In this document: positions 10,680-22,979 of the stretch, piece by piece | Layout: the number at the start of each line of letters is the position of its first letter | Numbering within the stretch: the stretch's first letter is position 1 | Assembly (NCBI GenBank): GCA_037957365.1 | Contig: JARHVA010001176.1 | Coordinates: forward strand, 93,501 to 157,500 | Direction of reading: 5' to 3' | Length of the DNA: 64,000 nt | From: Torreya grandis | Taxonomy: Eukaryota > Streptophyta > Pinopsida > Cupressales > Taxaceae | Translations under genes and position numbers: made by a program | Notes under the pieces: model-generated | Told to the model about the DNA's origin: nothing | Database searches by the model: none | The model's input: the letters and a program-made list of their open reading frames with translations, nothing else

Positions 10680-13395
10680 GCCTTTAAAATGACTATATGT
10701 TTACCCAAAATAGACATCAATTACAAAAATTATGCCCTAAAATACCTAGGTTTAATAATGAAACCTTGAAAATGATTAAGTATTAGTAATATTAAATTTT
10801 TAAATACTATCTCCCACATTATATGGTGTGCAGTTGTGAGACCAACTCTATCAAAAATAGAGTGACCCTAATTTCTTATATTTACTAAAATAAATTTAAA
10901 GTATAAATTTACATTCATACTGTTATTTTTATGTATCTTTATTATTCCTTATAATTAACATTTATTTTAGTAAACCATATTCACCTTTCAATATATCTTT
11001 TATACTTATTTTGTGCAATGTGAAAGTAATGTATATGTGTTATATCACATACATATTATAGTGCATGTATGTTTTATTCACATTGTATAAAAAAAAATAT
11101 ACCCCTACGAAAGATCATTTTTATTTTTAGTGCAATGTGAAAGGAATGCGTAATCGCTATAGTGCATATGAATATGTGTTATATAGCATATGCACTATGT
11201 TTTGTTTAAATTAAAAAACCAAGCCTTTTAGCTCAAAAATGTCTTAGATTTTGGAACTAAAGGGTTGGACCTATCAACACATAACCAAATCTAAGAGTTT
11301 TGAAATAAAACAACAAAATTCAAATTTCATAACCAAATACACTAATAATTTCAATGGGAAAATTCATAAAATTATTACCATGATAATGAACATGCTCTCA
11401 TCTTTCCAAAATATATGTTTTTTTATAATTTTTGGACAATTTTAAGTTTTTTAACTATGTTGATTTCTAAATATAGTTATTTTAGGCCACTAGATGCCAT
11501 AAATATATGTTTATATATACTTATTTATCTTTGTTTTCATTAATCCAAATGCAAAAAAAATTACATGGTTACAATCTCGGCCTAATTCTACATGCATTCA
11601 AAATAACTAGTTTCCATTTTTTTAGGTAGTTAGGGGAGCCACACTACCAACTATCCATGTTTTGATTAGTTTTTACGGAAATATTTACTTTTAAAATTAA
11701 TATTCAAAAATATTCATTAAAAATTTATAAAAAAGATAGGTTACAAATTAGATGATCTTATCTAAAGTTTCAACAAATAGTTTTAAACAATATTTAACAA
11801 TTCTCAAAAAAATGAGGGGCCTCACAACTAGTTATCTACTTTTTTTCCTAGACAAATATAATTTTATATTCAAATTTTAGATATTTAACCTAGTTATACT
11901 TAACCACCTTTTTTAAAAATAGTTTTTTAGAAATTATACTCAAAATTATACAATTCGTGTTCTTACACTATCTTCAAATTTTGAGTTTAGCCATCTCAAA
12001 TTATATATAAAAGTTCAAATTTTTCAATTTTTAGGAAAATAATTTCCACAGGTATGCCCCTTCTTATCCCCCGACTTTGTGCACTTACCCTAATAATTAT
12101 AAACTAATGGTGAACTAACCCTAAGCATTTAGAATTATCTTATATTATTTTTATATTTATATAATGATTCAATAATTGGTTCCAAAATTTTCTACAGTGC
12201 TTAATAAGGATGGTAGCAGAATAGTTACTATTTCAATCACCTTTTTATACATTTGTGTTATGATGATTTTTTTAATTTAAAATCCTAGTTTATGAAATTA
12301 TTTTCATCAAGTTTATGAGGGTTTTCATTTTTTTGAACATCTAATTTTTATGTCATCAATAAACATATTTTATACATTTGAATTAATGAAATATTAATCA
12401 TTAATTAGATAAACTATTATAATATTGATTTTCCTACAAATTAACTTAAATAAGTAATAAAATTTAGGTTCAACAAGTATATATTGAGACAAGTAAGTTT
12501 TATACTTTTTAATGAGGAAAACAAATAGATAATAAATACTTATCTTATTTTGAATACTTCCCTAATTTTCATGAGTTGAAAATTTAAATAAAGACTATAT
12601 AAACTAACTATGAAATACTTGACTAAGAATAAATTATTAATTTGAACTTAGGACAAGATCATTAGACTTCATATAGGTACAACATTCAATCTTGTCATGC
12701 TAGTTTATTTTTTCTTTGATAATGAAAAACTGAAACTTTCTTGAGAGGTGAGGAGGATAATGTAATATGCATTTCCATTTTCACAATATTTTTTTCATGT
12801 GCATGTTAACCTAAAATATAAAAACCCTTATTTATTACACATTCACTATATATATTATTAGATAAAAAAATGGGGGGAAATGGGGTAGTGGGAATCGCCA
12901 AGCTAGCCTTAGAAACACTATATAACTAAGCATTGCCTACATAGTCTAAATGGACCTTAGGCCTATGTAGTTCTCCCTCTAGGGATGTATCATGTAAATC
13001 TAGATATGTGTTCTCATATTTCACCATTGACACATGAAAGTGTAATTGTAATTGATAATATATCACTATGCAATGTTATTTTGATCAACTCTTGAATGTG
13101 TGAGGTTACTTTTTTATAAGGAAAATTTTTGCTCATATTTTCTTGGTGCTTGCTCATGAATATGTATAGTTTGTATCACTTATGTGTGAGAACACTTTCT
13201 AATGAGTTCATTCTAATAATTTTGTTTATATATGGATTCTTATAACTTTAATTAAAACTTATTGGTGCACACAAAGGAGTTGACTCAAAAATAATTTAAA
13301 AATGACTCAAGGAGAGGTTAATACTCTTAAAAGACTCAATTAAAGGTTAAGAACTTAAAAGACTCAAGGAGGGGATAATAAGAGTTAAAATGAAA
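10680..13395. repeat. AT-rich tail of repeat copy 1
   Basis: Non-coding sequence matching 23100-25770. The last part (12700-13395) also matches the third copy at 57060-57760. No domain or RNA gene seen. Confidence 0.6.
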
Positions 13396-13439
13396 CACAC
13401 ATAATTAAGAGAGGATAGGTCAAGAACTATTGTGAGTGT

Positions 13440-14740
13440 AGTAATTAGTGGGTAGCTCAAACAATTTGTGGTCATATTTGAGCTCCCCTTTTTGTGTTTG
13501 ATTATCAAATGGAATTGTTGCAGATATGTGGCCCAGTTTTTATGCCTCTCATTACATAGTTTTCTCTATGTTTGGATGAATTCTAATGGTCTATGGTCAG
13601 TGTGGATGACCATCTCTTTCCCCAAGATGTAGTGTTTCCATTGTTTGTAGGCTTGTATAATAGCATAGATCTCCTTGTCATATGTCAAGTATTTCCTGAC
13701 TGTATCAATGAAAGTTTCACTATGATATGCAATAGGATGGCCATGTTGCATGATGATATCTCCCATGGCATGTTTATATGCATCTGTCATCAACTCAAAA
13801 GGTTGATACAAATCTAGTAAGGCAACAATAGGGGTTGCATAAAGTTTGTTCTTCAAATTCTCAAATGTCCTTTGTTGTACTTTGCCCCACTGAAATGTAG
13901 CTTTGGCTCCTCTTTTAGTCACTTGGGTTAGTGGCCAAACAACATGTGAGAATATAAGAGTAAACCTATGATAGAAATTTGTAATACCTAAGAAGCTATG
14001 AATTTTTGTGAGGGTCATTGGTGTAGGCCATTCTCCAATAACCTAAATCTTCTTTGGATCAACATGGAACCCTTCTTCATTTAAAACCTACCCTAGGTAC
14101 TAAATTATTTTCATCTTTAATTTGTCTTTGTCAATATTTTCATACAACTTATACTCCCAAAGAGTTTAAAGCACCTTACAAACATGTTACATATGTTCCT
14201 CCCATGTTCTGCTATAGATGAGTATGTCATCCAGGTAGACAACCACAAATGAGTTGGTGAAGGGTCACAAGATGTCATCCATCATCCTCATGAAGGTTGT
14301 AGGTGCATTAGTCAAGATAAAAGGCATAACCAACCATTCGAAGAGCCCCTCCTTCGATTTGAATGCAGTCTTCCAAACATCAGTGAGATTGATGGGAATT
14401 TAGTGATAGCCATATTTCAGAACAATTTTGGTGAAAAACTTCACACCACAGAGTCGGTCTAGTAGTTCATCAATCCTAGGGAGGGGGTATTGATTCTTCA
14501 TAGTGATTTTATTCAGGACTCAATATTCAATGCAAAGCCTCCATGTTCCATCTTTTTTTGGTGCCAAGACAATCAGGATACCATAGGGTGAAGAGCTTGG
14601 CCTGATGTGACCCTTTTGAATCAATTCTTTAATCTACCTTTTTATCTCATCATTCTCCAAAACTGATCTATGATACACAAGACTATTAGGCAAAGGTGAT
14701 CTTGGGATCAAATTGATAGAATGTTTTACCTTGTAGTGAA
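13440..14740 (-). pseudogene. Reverse transcriptase-RNase H of element B
   Basis: RT copies the element RNA into DNA and RNase H removes the RNA template. From 14740 downward the frame reads LVYHRSVLENDEIKR, then PSSSPYGILIVLAPKKDGTW, a stop, [51 protein letters not shown] and VVVYLDDILIYS (YLDD at 14237-14226). The first catalytic aspartate (usually KIDL..GYH) is Val here, while YLDD is intact. The connection region has FLGITNFYHRF. RNase H (open 14018-13566) has FELMTDAYKHAMG, SETFIDTVRKYLTYDKEIYAI, WKHYILGKEMVIHTDHRPLEF and ends near WATYLQQFHLIIKHKKG. At least six in-frame stops. Downstream integrase is absent. Confidence 0.92.
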
Positions 14741-14989
14741 GTGGAACTCATGTGGGTGACTTGTATAAGTCATCATATTCTCCCATGATTTATCCCATTG
14801 GGTTCTATTATTGTGTTGATTCTGTAATCAGGACTACAACATCAACCTTCTTGGATTTCTATGGTTTGACCACCATAAGAATGAATTACTTAGTCTTTTC
14901 CACCAATCTCTTACATTATTTAGCACTAATTAGGGAGATAGATGTGGGAAGTGGTACCTCTCATACCCTAGCATCACATTTCAAGATTA

Positions 14990-15330
14990 AAGGTGATTCT
15001 TCAGGTTCATGATTCATAGATGCCATATCGATCATACATTAATGGCTGACCAAGGAGTACACCACAAACATCTAGATTGACCACATCACACAAACTTCAT
15101 CTTAGAAAGCTTTTATTGCATATGAAAGAAGACACTAATGGGTGACACAGAGGTCACTCCCTGGGCTCAACCATCCAATACTGTATGGATTTGGGTGAGG
15201 CTTCATGGATAGATTTAGAATTTTTTATAAATTTACCAGAGATTAAATTCTTTTGACTCCCACTATTAAGATTGAAATGTAGAGTCTTACTTTTTACCCA
15301 AAAATTTGGAGTGAAACAACCTTTCCTTGT
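14990..15330 (-). pseudogene. Retropepsin of element B
   Basis: Aspartic protease that cuts the polyprotein. The flap region shows LNSGSQKNLISGKFI (about 15272-15230), where the catalytic DSG has become NSG. The later conserved block CDVVNLDVCGVLLGQP, then LMYDRYGIY, is readable at about 15100-15020 after a frame change. It lies between gag and RT, in the usual order. The missing Asp and the frame changes make it inactive. Confidence 0.8.
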
Positions 15331-15439
15331 CATCTAGACTTTCCTTATGGGTTTAAGATGAAGCAACGATGGTATTGGTATCAGAATCTACAATCTCTTC
15401 TTAATCCTCTTTGAATACAAGGTGTGTATGAGATAGAGT

Positions 15440-16480
15440 AATAGATGTCAATTATTATGACTTAGAAATTAGTGACTTGATGGCTTGACATTCTTCTTTG
15501 GAGTGAGTTCCAATTTTATGATAATCACACCATTTTATAGTCTTCCCCTTCTAGGGTTTCTTATCTTGAAACTCATTTTGCTTCAAATTTTGGCCTCATG
15601 TTTGTCCTTCCTTGTCACTTTTCCATTTTGAAGGCTGACTCTTTGTATTCTTTCTTCCATGATTCTTCTCAATCTTCACTGTGAACTTGTATGCCTCACC
15701 AAGGGTTTCCAAATTGAAGAGTTCCATTTCCCCCCATATGTACCATTATAGTCCACCATGATATTTGAGACTCTTATGTTTCTCACTTTCTTAGATTCCC
15801 AGTCTCATAGACATAGAATGAAAAATGCCAATATAATCTTGAATATATTTGTCCTTACCTTGGCAAAGTTGTTGCCACTATATGTATAGATCATTATATG
15901 CTCCAATGGGATAGTATTATTCCTTTACCACTTCCATGAAGCCATCCTAGGTAGGTTCCACCTCAAGGTCAATGTCATCTATACTAAACCTCTTTTTTTA
16001 CACTTCCCACCAATTTTTCATGAGCAATGATGCTTTCAAAAGAGCAAAAGTGATCGTTTCTCCATTGATAAATTTATTTCCAAAAAATTAAGAAGATAAT
16101 TAATCCAACCAATTTTCTACTACATCATCATTGATTTTTCCTTCAAATGTAGGGATATCAAAATTCACCTAAACCTTGAAGGGTGTTGGGGCACTAAAAG
16201 GATGTTCCATGGATGAGGAGCTAAGAAGTGCAAATGAGGAGCTAGAATTTTCCATCAAGATTTGCTAGAGAATTTGGGTGAATTGTTGCAACATCTACAC
16301 TCTTTTCCATTGGAAGGATTCATTCTCCATTTCCTTGAAGGGATCAGATGTCTCAGTGTCATCCACCATTTGAGGTCATTTGGAGTTAATAGGTGGATAG
16401 TTTAGAAGCTCTATTGTTTTCCACCCAAGCTCCTTATAGCCTAACCTCATCCTCAAGATCATACACTCTCAAGACAAAAC
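15440..16480 (-). pseudogene. Gag of element B with CCHC-type knuckle
   Basis: Readable blocks: LKYHGG and MELFNLETLGEAYKFTVKIE (about 15780-15680), a basic region, then the knuckle KWCDYHKIGTHSKEECQAI (15532-15483). The knuckle spacing is C-x2-H-x4-H-x4-C, a variant common in plant Ty3 gags; knuckles bind the element RNA. The N-terminal part (15900-16480) is frame-broken. Element G has an equivalent gag with YIGRISPYIFENLEFL. Confidence 0.8.
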
Positions 16481-16481
16481 A

Positions 16482-16492
16482 CTCTAATACCA
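16482..16492 (-). other. Primer-binding site of element B (tRNA-Met type)
   Basis: Minus-strand TGGTATTAGAG, one change from TGGTATCAGAG, the complement of the 3' end of plant initiator tRNA-Met. It lies between gag and the LTR. Confidence 0.75.
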
Positions 16493-16494
16493 CT

Positions 16495-17056
16495 AATCCA
16501 AAACTCAAAATTTTTGATTGATATATATTTCAAGAACATAAAAATAAAATACTAATAATGATTTCTCTGAGAAGAGATGTTTTATTACTCAAGATTGCAA
16601 ATACAACCTTATGCTTATCTTTGGGAAGAGATGTCTCATTTCCATTTTACATTACATCTTCATTTATAAACATTTTTAAGGTAGGATGAGGATGTGGAAG
16701 GTCACAAATATCAATGGAGATTAAGTGTTTTGACTTCCATGATTTACAATAATATAAAATTTGTGAAATTACTATTTTTAAAAACTTACTATTTTCAGAC
16801 TACACTACTAAAATTAAAATTTGGGGCACTTCCATTGGGTTTTCAAGGGTTAAAATCCAATGGAAATAGATCCTACCATCTCAACACATTTTTCTCATTC
16901 TTATCTTTCCAATAGTTCAAACAGGGAGTTAATCAGAGCTATGGTGCAAAAGTTATGGCTCTCAGAAGTTCCATCATCAATTGGGGTAGAACCGTCACTC
17001 AAATTGTCGCTTGAATTATTTCCCAGATCACTGAAGGAGATAAAGTAGGTATTACA
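16495..17056 (-). repeat. Probable 5' LTR of element B, about 560 bp
   Basis: Lies directly outside the PBS. The outer end is called at ...GGTATTACA (17048-17056), giving the minus-strand start TGTAATACCTACTTTATC, a usual TG start. No partner LTR survives. Alternatively the LTR could continue into repeat copy 2. Two short plus-strand open frames here (16694-16915, 16860-17048) show no protein features. Confidence 0.45.
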
Positions 17057-18394
17057 TAATTTATTAGTTAAATTATTTAATTAATACTCAAATTTATATA
17101 TCTATTACATGCATAACATGATTTAAAACTTCATTTATCATTTTATATATCAAAAAATCAAGCTTCCTTTATCAACAATAGAAGCTAAGTAGGTAGGTAA
17201 ATAATATGTGGAAGCTATAGATTAGGAATCAAGATTCCCTTGATATATAATAATATATTCTATAAATGGAAATTATCTAGGAAAAGAATGAATTTATATA
17301 TTGGGAAGCAAGTTTCTCTTGCCTTATCTAGTGGGGCATAGTTAAGTAGGTAGCATAAGAACAAATCTATCTATTTTAAAGTAAGCTTACCTTGATAGTT
17401 ATGCCTTAATATAGAAGCAAAGGAAATATAGACATTAGGAATGATAACTTCCCTTTATATCTATGACTTACTCCCTTTTTATCTATCGAGAATGCAATCT
17501 TATTTTGATATGATATTAGGTGAAGAAAATATAGGTATCAAAAAGGAAAGTTTCCCTTGCCTTACTCTTTGGCATAGGTGAAGTAGGGTATGATTATTTC
17601 CAGTTACTTAATGGTTATGTCATGTTTTATATTAGAGTATGGCATTCATAATGATTCCCCCATATATCTATGTATGTCACCCCATTATTACATTATCCTT
17701 TGATATATAGTATTTGGGACTAGCACATACTTAGAGTATGGTAGGTCCTTAGTTTATCCTTTAGGTCCCATTGAGCCATGCCCAAGATCTAAGTAGCCCC
17801 TCCTTGATACAATGGATTAATTCATATTCCATTCATTCACTTCATAGATCAAGTTTGGTATAGATTAGATTGGATATAGATCGAGTTGGGTTAGGAAACA
17901 CACTCTATAGGCTACCAGATTGGAACACACTCTACCAAATTGGTGACCACCTATCTATCTACAAATTAGATATAATATGGATAAAATATTAATGACATAT
18001 ATAGAAAATGATAAATCAACTATGGCATAGGGATTGAAATTCTCAACTATTATCCATTTGCCCCTATCTATATAGATATAAATTAGGATTATCAACTTTG
18101 AATTCGAATTCTTAGAAGACTTAATACTATTTCATCCCATCCTTTTCTCACTTTATTTCCTATTTAATTTTTATTAATGATTTGGATACACACTCTCTCC
18201 ATGGACTAGGCATGGATCACCATATATATTTTCAATTCCCACCAAACAATAAGACAATATCTCTGAGTTCCTTATTTAAGTGAAATAAGATGAGTAAAAG
18301 AAGAATCTATTTTGGCCTTATTTGAGTGAGTAAAATTTAGAGTTGGACAAGAATCTAATTGGGAAAAAGGATGAAGCTAATGTACCCACCATTA

Positions 18395-18785
18395 AGGTAT
18401 TAATTGGAGTGATTATATATGAGGAGGGATGAGGAAGGAATGAGTATGGATGATGAGGAATGATGAGGGATTTATTAGGGATGGTGGGTGTCAATTAGGA
18501 AATAATTAGGGATGATGAGGGAGTGATTAGGGATGATGATAAATGGTAATGTCAATGAGTGAATGATTATTAATTATGAGGGATGAGCAAGGAGTTAATA
18601 GGGATTAAGAGGGATGAGGAAGGAATTATTAGGGATGATGCAGGATGATGAAGGTGTGATTAGGGATGATGATGAATGTTGAAGTTCAATGAGGGAGTGA
18701 TTAGGTACAATAATGGAGTTACTATAAATGATGCAGGATGGTTAGGGTAAATGAGGGAGTGATTAGGGATAATTAGGAATGATAA
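18395..18785 (+). repeat. GATGAGGGA-type minisatellite, copy 2
   Basis: Counterpart of 6310-6720; the unit order has drifted. Confidence 0.85.
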
Positions 18786-19009
18786 GATATCATTTTATTA
18801 ATTATTATTTATTTTAGATAAACATATAGTTATTTTTAGGTTTTTGTGTCTTTTTGATTGCTTTATATAATTTATGAGTCATAGGTTTGTCAAAATTAAA
18901 GCTTACAAACCACTCACTTTGAATTCAATCCAAATTTGTGTGATTGGAATAACATAGGTCACATTTATGACTCATGAACATCAAACAACCATTTTGTGTT
19001 AATTTCACT

Positions 19010-19460
19010 TGATCATCATCCTTCCCTCATCCCTAGTCACTTCCTCCTCATCCCTCATCACCCATAGTCACTCTCACCTCATTCCTCATTATCATTAATC
19101 ACTCCCTCATTAACCCACACCATCCCTCATCATCTCTAATCACTACTTCATCATACCTAATCACTCTCTCATTGATCCTCACTATCCCTAATCATCATAA
19201 TCACTCCATCATCCCTCATCATCCATAATAACTCCCCCCTCATATCATAATCCCTAATCATTCCCTCTGCATCCTTCATCATTCTCAATAATTCCCTCAT
19301 TTAATCACCATCCCTCATCTTACCTAATCAATCCCTCATCATCCCTAATCACTCCCTCATTGAACATAACCATCACTCATCATCCCTAATTACTCCTTCA
19401 TCATCCCACATTATCCTTACTCACTCTCTCCTCATCCCCCCTCATTCCTAACCAATCCCT
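19010..19460 (-). repeat. Complementary minisatellite, copy 2
   Basis: Counterpart of 6950-7395, CCCTCATCATCCCTAATCAC units. Confidence 0.85.
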
Positions 19461-21589
19461 ATAGAACCTTGATGGTGGGTATAGTGACTTTCCACTTGTA
19501 ATTGGTTGGATTTTGTTCTAATTATAAATTTTAATCACTCAAATAAATCACAAATAAAATATTATTTTAATCATATTTTTTCAATCAAATAAGGAACTTA
19601 GATATATCATCTTATTTTTTGGTGGGATTTGAACATTTATATGACAATTCATGCCTGTACCATAGAGAGAGAGTGTATCTAGAGTCCTGGGCCACATAAA
19701 ATATAATGAAAGTGATTAAATGGTGGGATTAAATTATATTAATTACATATATATTGGTATTTGGGTATATAATAATTCCAATCCCAGAGTTAAGAATCTA
19801 AATTTATATCTATATAGATAGGTATGACTGGAGACTAGTTAATAATTCCAATCCCAACCCCATAGTTTACTTCTCATGTTATATATATGTCATTAATATT
19901 TTATCCATATTAGAGTGTGTTTATAGATAGATACATATATGGTCACCAATCTGGTAGAGTGTGTTCCAATCTGGTAGCTAGTAGAGTGTGTTTCCCAATC
20001 CAACTCAGTCTATACCCAAACTAGTCTATACATAACTTGATCTATGAAGTTAGAGAAGGGAATATACCTTAATACATTGTATTTATGATGGGATACTTAG
20101 ATATTTGGAATGTTTTTATGGGTTCTAAAGTCCAAATTGGTGCCCTATCATACTCTAAGTATGCCTCGATCTCCAATACAATATATCAAAGGATAACATA
20201 GGAATGGGGGACCCACTATAGATATATATTCAGCACCATTTTGAAGTCCCTAACCCAATATCAAACATGACATAAATGATAATTCAATTTAAAATTTACC
20301 TACATACTTCATCTATGCCAAGTATTAAGGCAAGGTAATCTTTCCTTCTTGATATCTACCTTTGCTTCACCTAATTTTATATCAAGGAAAAACTATTTTT
20401 TGATATATATCAAGGGATTAAGGCATAACTATCATTGTATTTTTTCATTTATAATATATATATTTGGTTTTATTATATATTAATTCATAAATATCAAGGG
20501 AATATTTTTTTCCCATAGATAAATTTATTCTTACCCTACCTACATAGTTATGCTCTAACTGATAAGGCAAGGGAAGTTTGCTTCCTAATATATAGTTATG
20601 TTCTTTTCTTTCCTACTTTCCATTTATATAATATATTCTTAGCTATAAATTTAAAATTTTTTTTTGTCTATATATTACACATATTCCTTTCCTACCTACT
20701 TAGTTATGCCCTACCTACTCGATTATGCTCTACCTACTAAGCTTATGTTGTTGACAATCCAACATTTCTTCTTGATATATAAAATGAGAAATTAAGTTTT
20801 TAATCATGTTACATATGTAATATATCTATATCATTGAGTATTACCTACCTAATTTACCTACATGAATATTCCCTACCTACTTTACCTACATAAATATGCC
20901 CTACCTACTTTACCTACTTTATTATGCCCTACCTGATTGAATATCTAAGCCATATCATGATCTTCAGTATACCATACCTAAATAATTGATTGAACACCCA
21001 AGCCATATATTGAAAGTAGAGTTAAAATTTTAACTTATATAGAGAAAGGAGTGACTAGGGGATAATTAGGCACAAGCAAAAATCCATTGAACCCACCATA
21101 AAGGTATTAGAGGGAGTGACTAAATGTGCATAATACCCAACATGTTATAAATAATTTATGTGATGAAATATGTATCCATATCATATAATAAATCAATGTC
21201 ATCTTTATACATATTTCATGATGTTGATGTGATACATAATGAAATCTATGTGTGGTTAACATGATGTGATGGTTAATTCATACCCTGTTAATATAATAGT
21301 TTGTTTTAATTGTTTGACATCATTAAATGGATTTCACTATTTATAGGTTACATTACTGTGGTGGGCCCATTATTTGCATTTACCTTGAGCATATGCAAAT
21401 ATGGTGTTTTTATGTCATTTTTGGCCTATAAGGGAAGTAATCACAATAAAAATTTAAATGAAGGGGTGTCATAGATACCTAAATCCCAATCTATGTATGT
21501 AAGTAATAGAATTTTATCCCACCCTTTGATCATTTGCCTACCTATTTGTTCTAGCCTAGGGATTTATATACACACTTTCTCCACAGTTT

Positions 21590-22265
<676 letters not shown>

Positions 22266-22384
22266 CTCCCTCTAAAAATTTAGATGATTTCTCTAAATTT
22301 CTTATTGAGTGAAATAGGATCAATAAAATAAGATTTGATTTGGGCCTTATTTAAATGAGTAAAATTTGGAATTATAACATAATC

Positions 22385-22945
22385 CACTACACCCACCATC
22401 AATGCATTAGATGGAGTGATTAGGGATGAGGAGGGATGATAAGGGAGTGAGTAAGGATGATTAGGGATGATGAGGGAATCATTAGGGATGATGAGGGATG
22501 GTGAGGGTCAATTAGGGAGTGATTAAAAATTATGATGGAGTGATTAGGGATGGTGAGTGTCAATAAGGATAAGGAGGAAGTGATTATAGATTATGAGGGA
22601 TTTGGGGGTAGTGATTAAGGATGTTGAATGATGATAAAGGAGTGGTTAGAGATTATGGGGGATGATGAGTTTTAATGAGGGAGTGATTATGTATGATGAG
22701 GTTTAATAAGGGAGTGATTAGGGATTATTAGGGATGAGGAAGGAGTGATTAGTGATGATGAAGGATGATAGATTGATTAGGGATGATAAGGGATAGTGAG
22801 AGTTAATGAAGGAATGATTAGGGATAATGATGGATAGTAAGTGTCAATGAGGGAGTGATTATGGATAATGAGGAATTATGATAGAGTGATTATGGGTGAT
22901 GAGGGATGAGGATGAGGTGATTATGGATGATGGAGGGACAATGAA
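22385..22945 (+). repeat. GATGAGGGA-type minisatellite, second forward block of copy 2
   Basis: Counterpart of 10015-10505. Clear units such as GATTAGGGATGATGAGGGA, followed by the inverted centre. Confidence 0.85.
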
Positions 22946-22979
22946 CTAGTGAAATTAACACAAAGTGGTCATTTGATGT

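Larger units (their letters stand above)
5041..13395. repeat. 8-kb alternating-polarity repeat, copy 1
   Basis: Aligns by eye almost end to end with 17160-25770 in the same orientation, for example '...GGGGCATAGCTAAGTAGGTA' at about 5245 and 17335, and 'GAGAGGTGAGGAGGATAATG' at 12745 and 25153. Internal order: forward arm 5041-6300, GATGA minisatellite 6310-6720, centre 6780-6950, complementary minisatellite 6950-7395, inverted arm 7400-8960, spacer 8960-9700, forward arm again 9700-10015, minisatellite 10015-10505, inverted centre 10510-10680, unique AT-rich tail 10680-13395. No coding capacity was recognised; short open frames such as 11251-11445 are not conserved in copy 2. Left end abuts element A, right end abuts element B. 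It could be a foldback-type element, a giant LTR or a segmental duplication; I cannot decide. Confidence 0.75.
13400..17056 (-). mobile_element. Element B: truncated Ty3/gypsy retrotransposon
   Basis: On the minus strand: probable 5' LTR (17056-16495), PBS (16492-16482), gag with CCHC-type knuckle, protease, RT, RNase H, then an abrupt end at about 13400, where repeat copy 1 begins. Integrase, polypurine tract and 3' LTR are missing. Protease and gag closely resemble those of element G (60000-64000), so the two belong to related families. Several reading frames are broken, so the element is dead. Confidence 0.85.

Noticed and set aside
14752..15012. Plus-strand open frame of 86 codons
   Set aside because: It is antisense to the protease-RT stretch of element B, which has clear motifs on the minus strand.
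16482..16492. tRNA genes at the TGGTATYA sites (also 44556-44563)
   Set aside because: Only the short complement of the tRNA 3' end is present, between LTR and gag, as expected for a primer-binding site.
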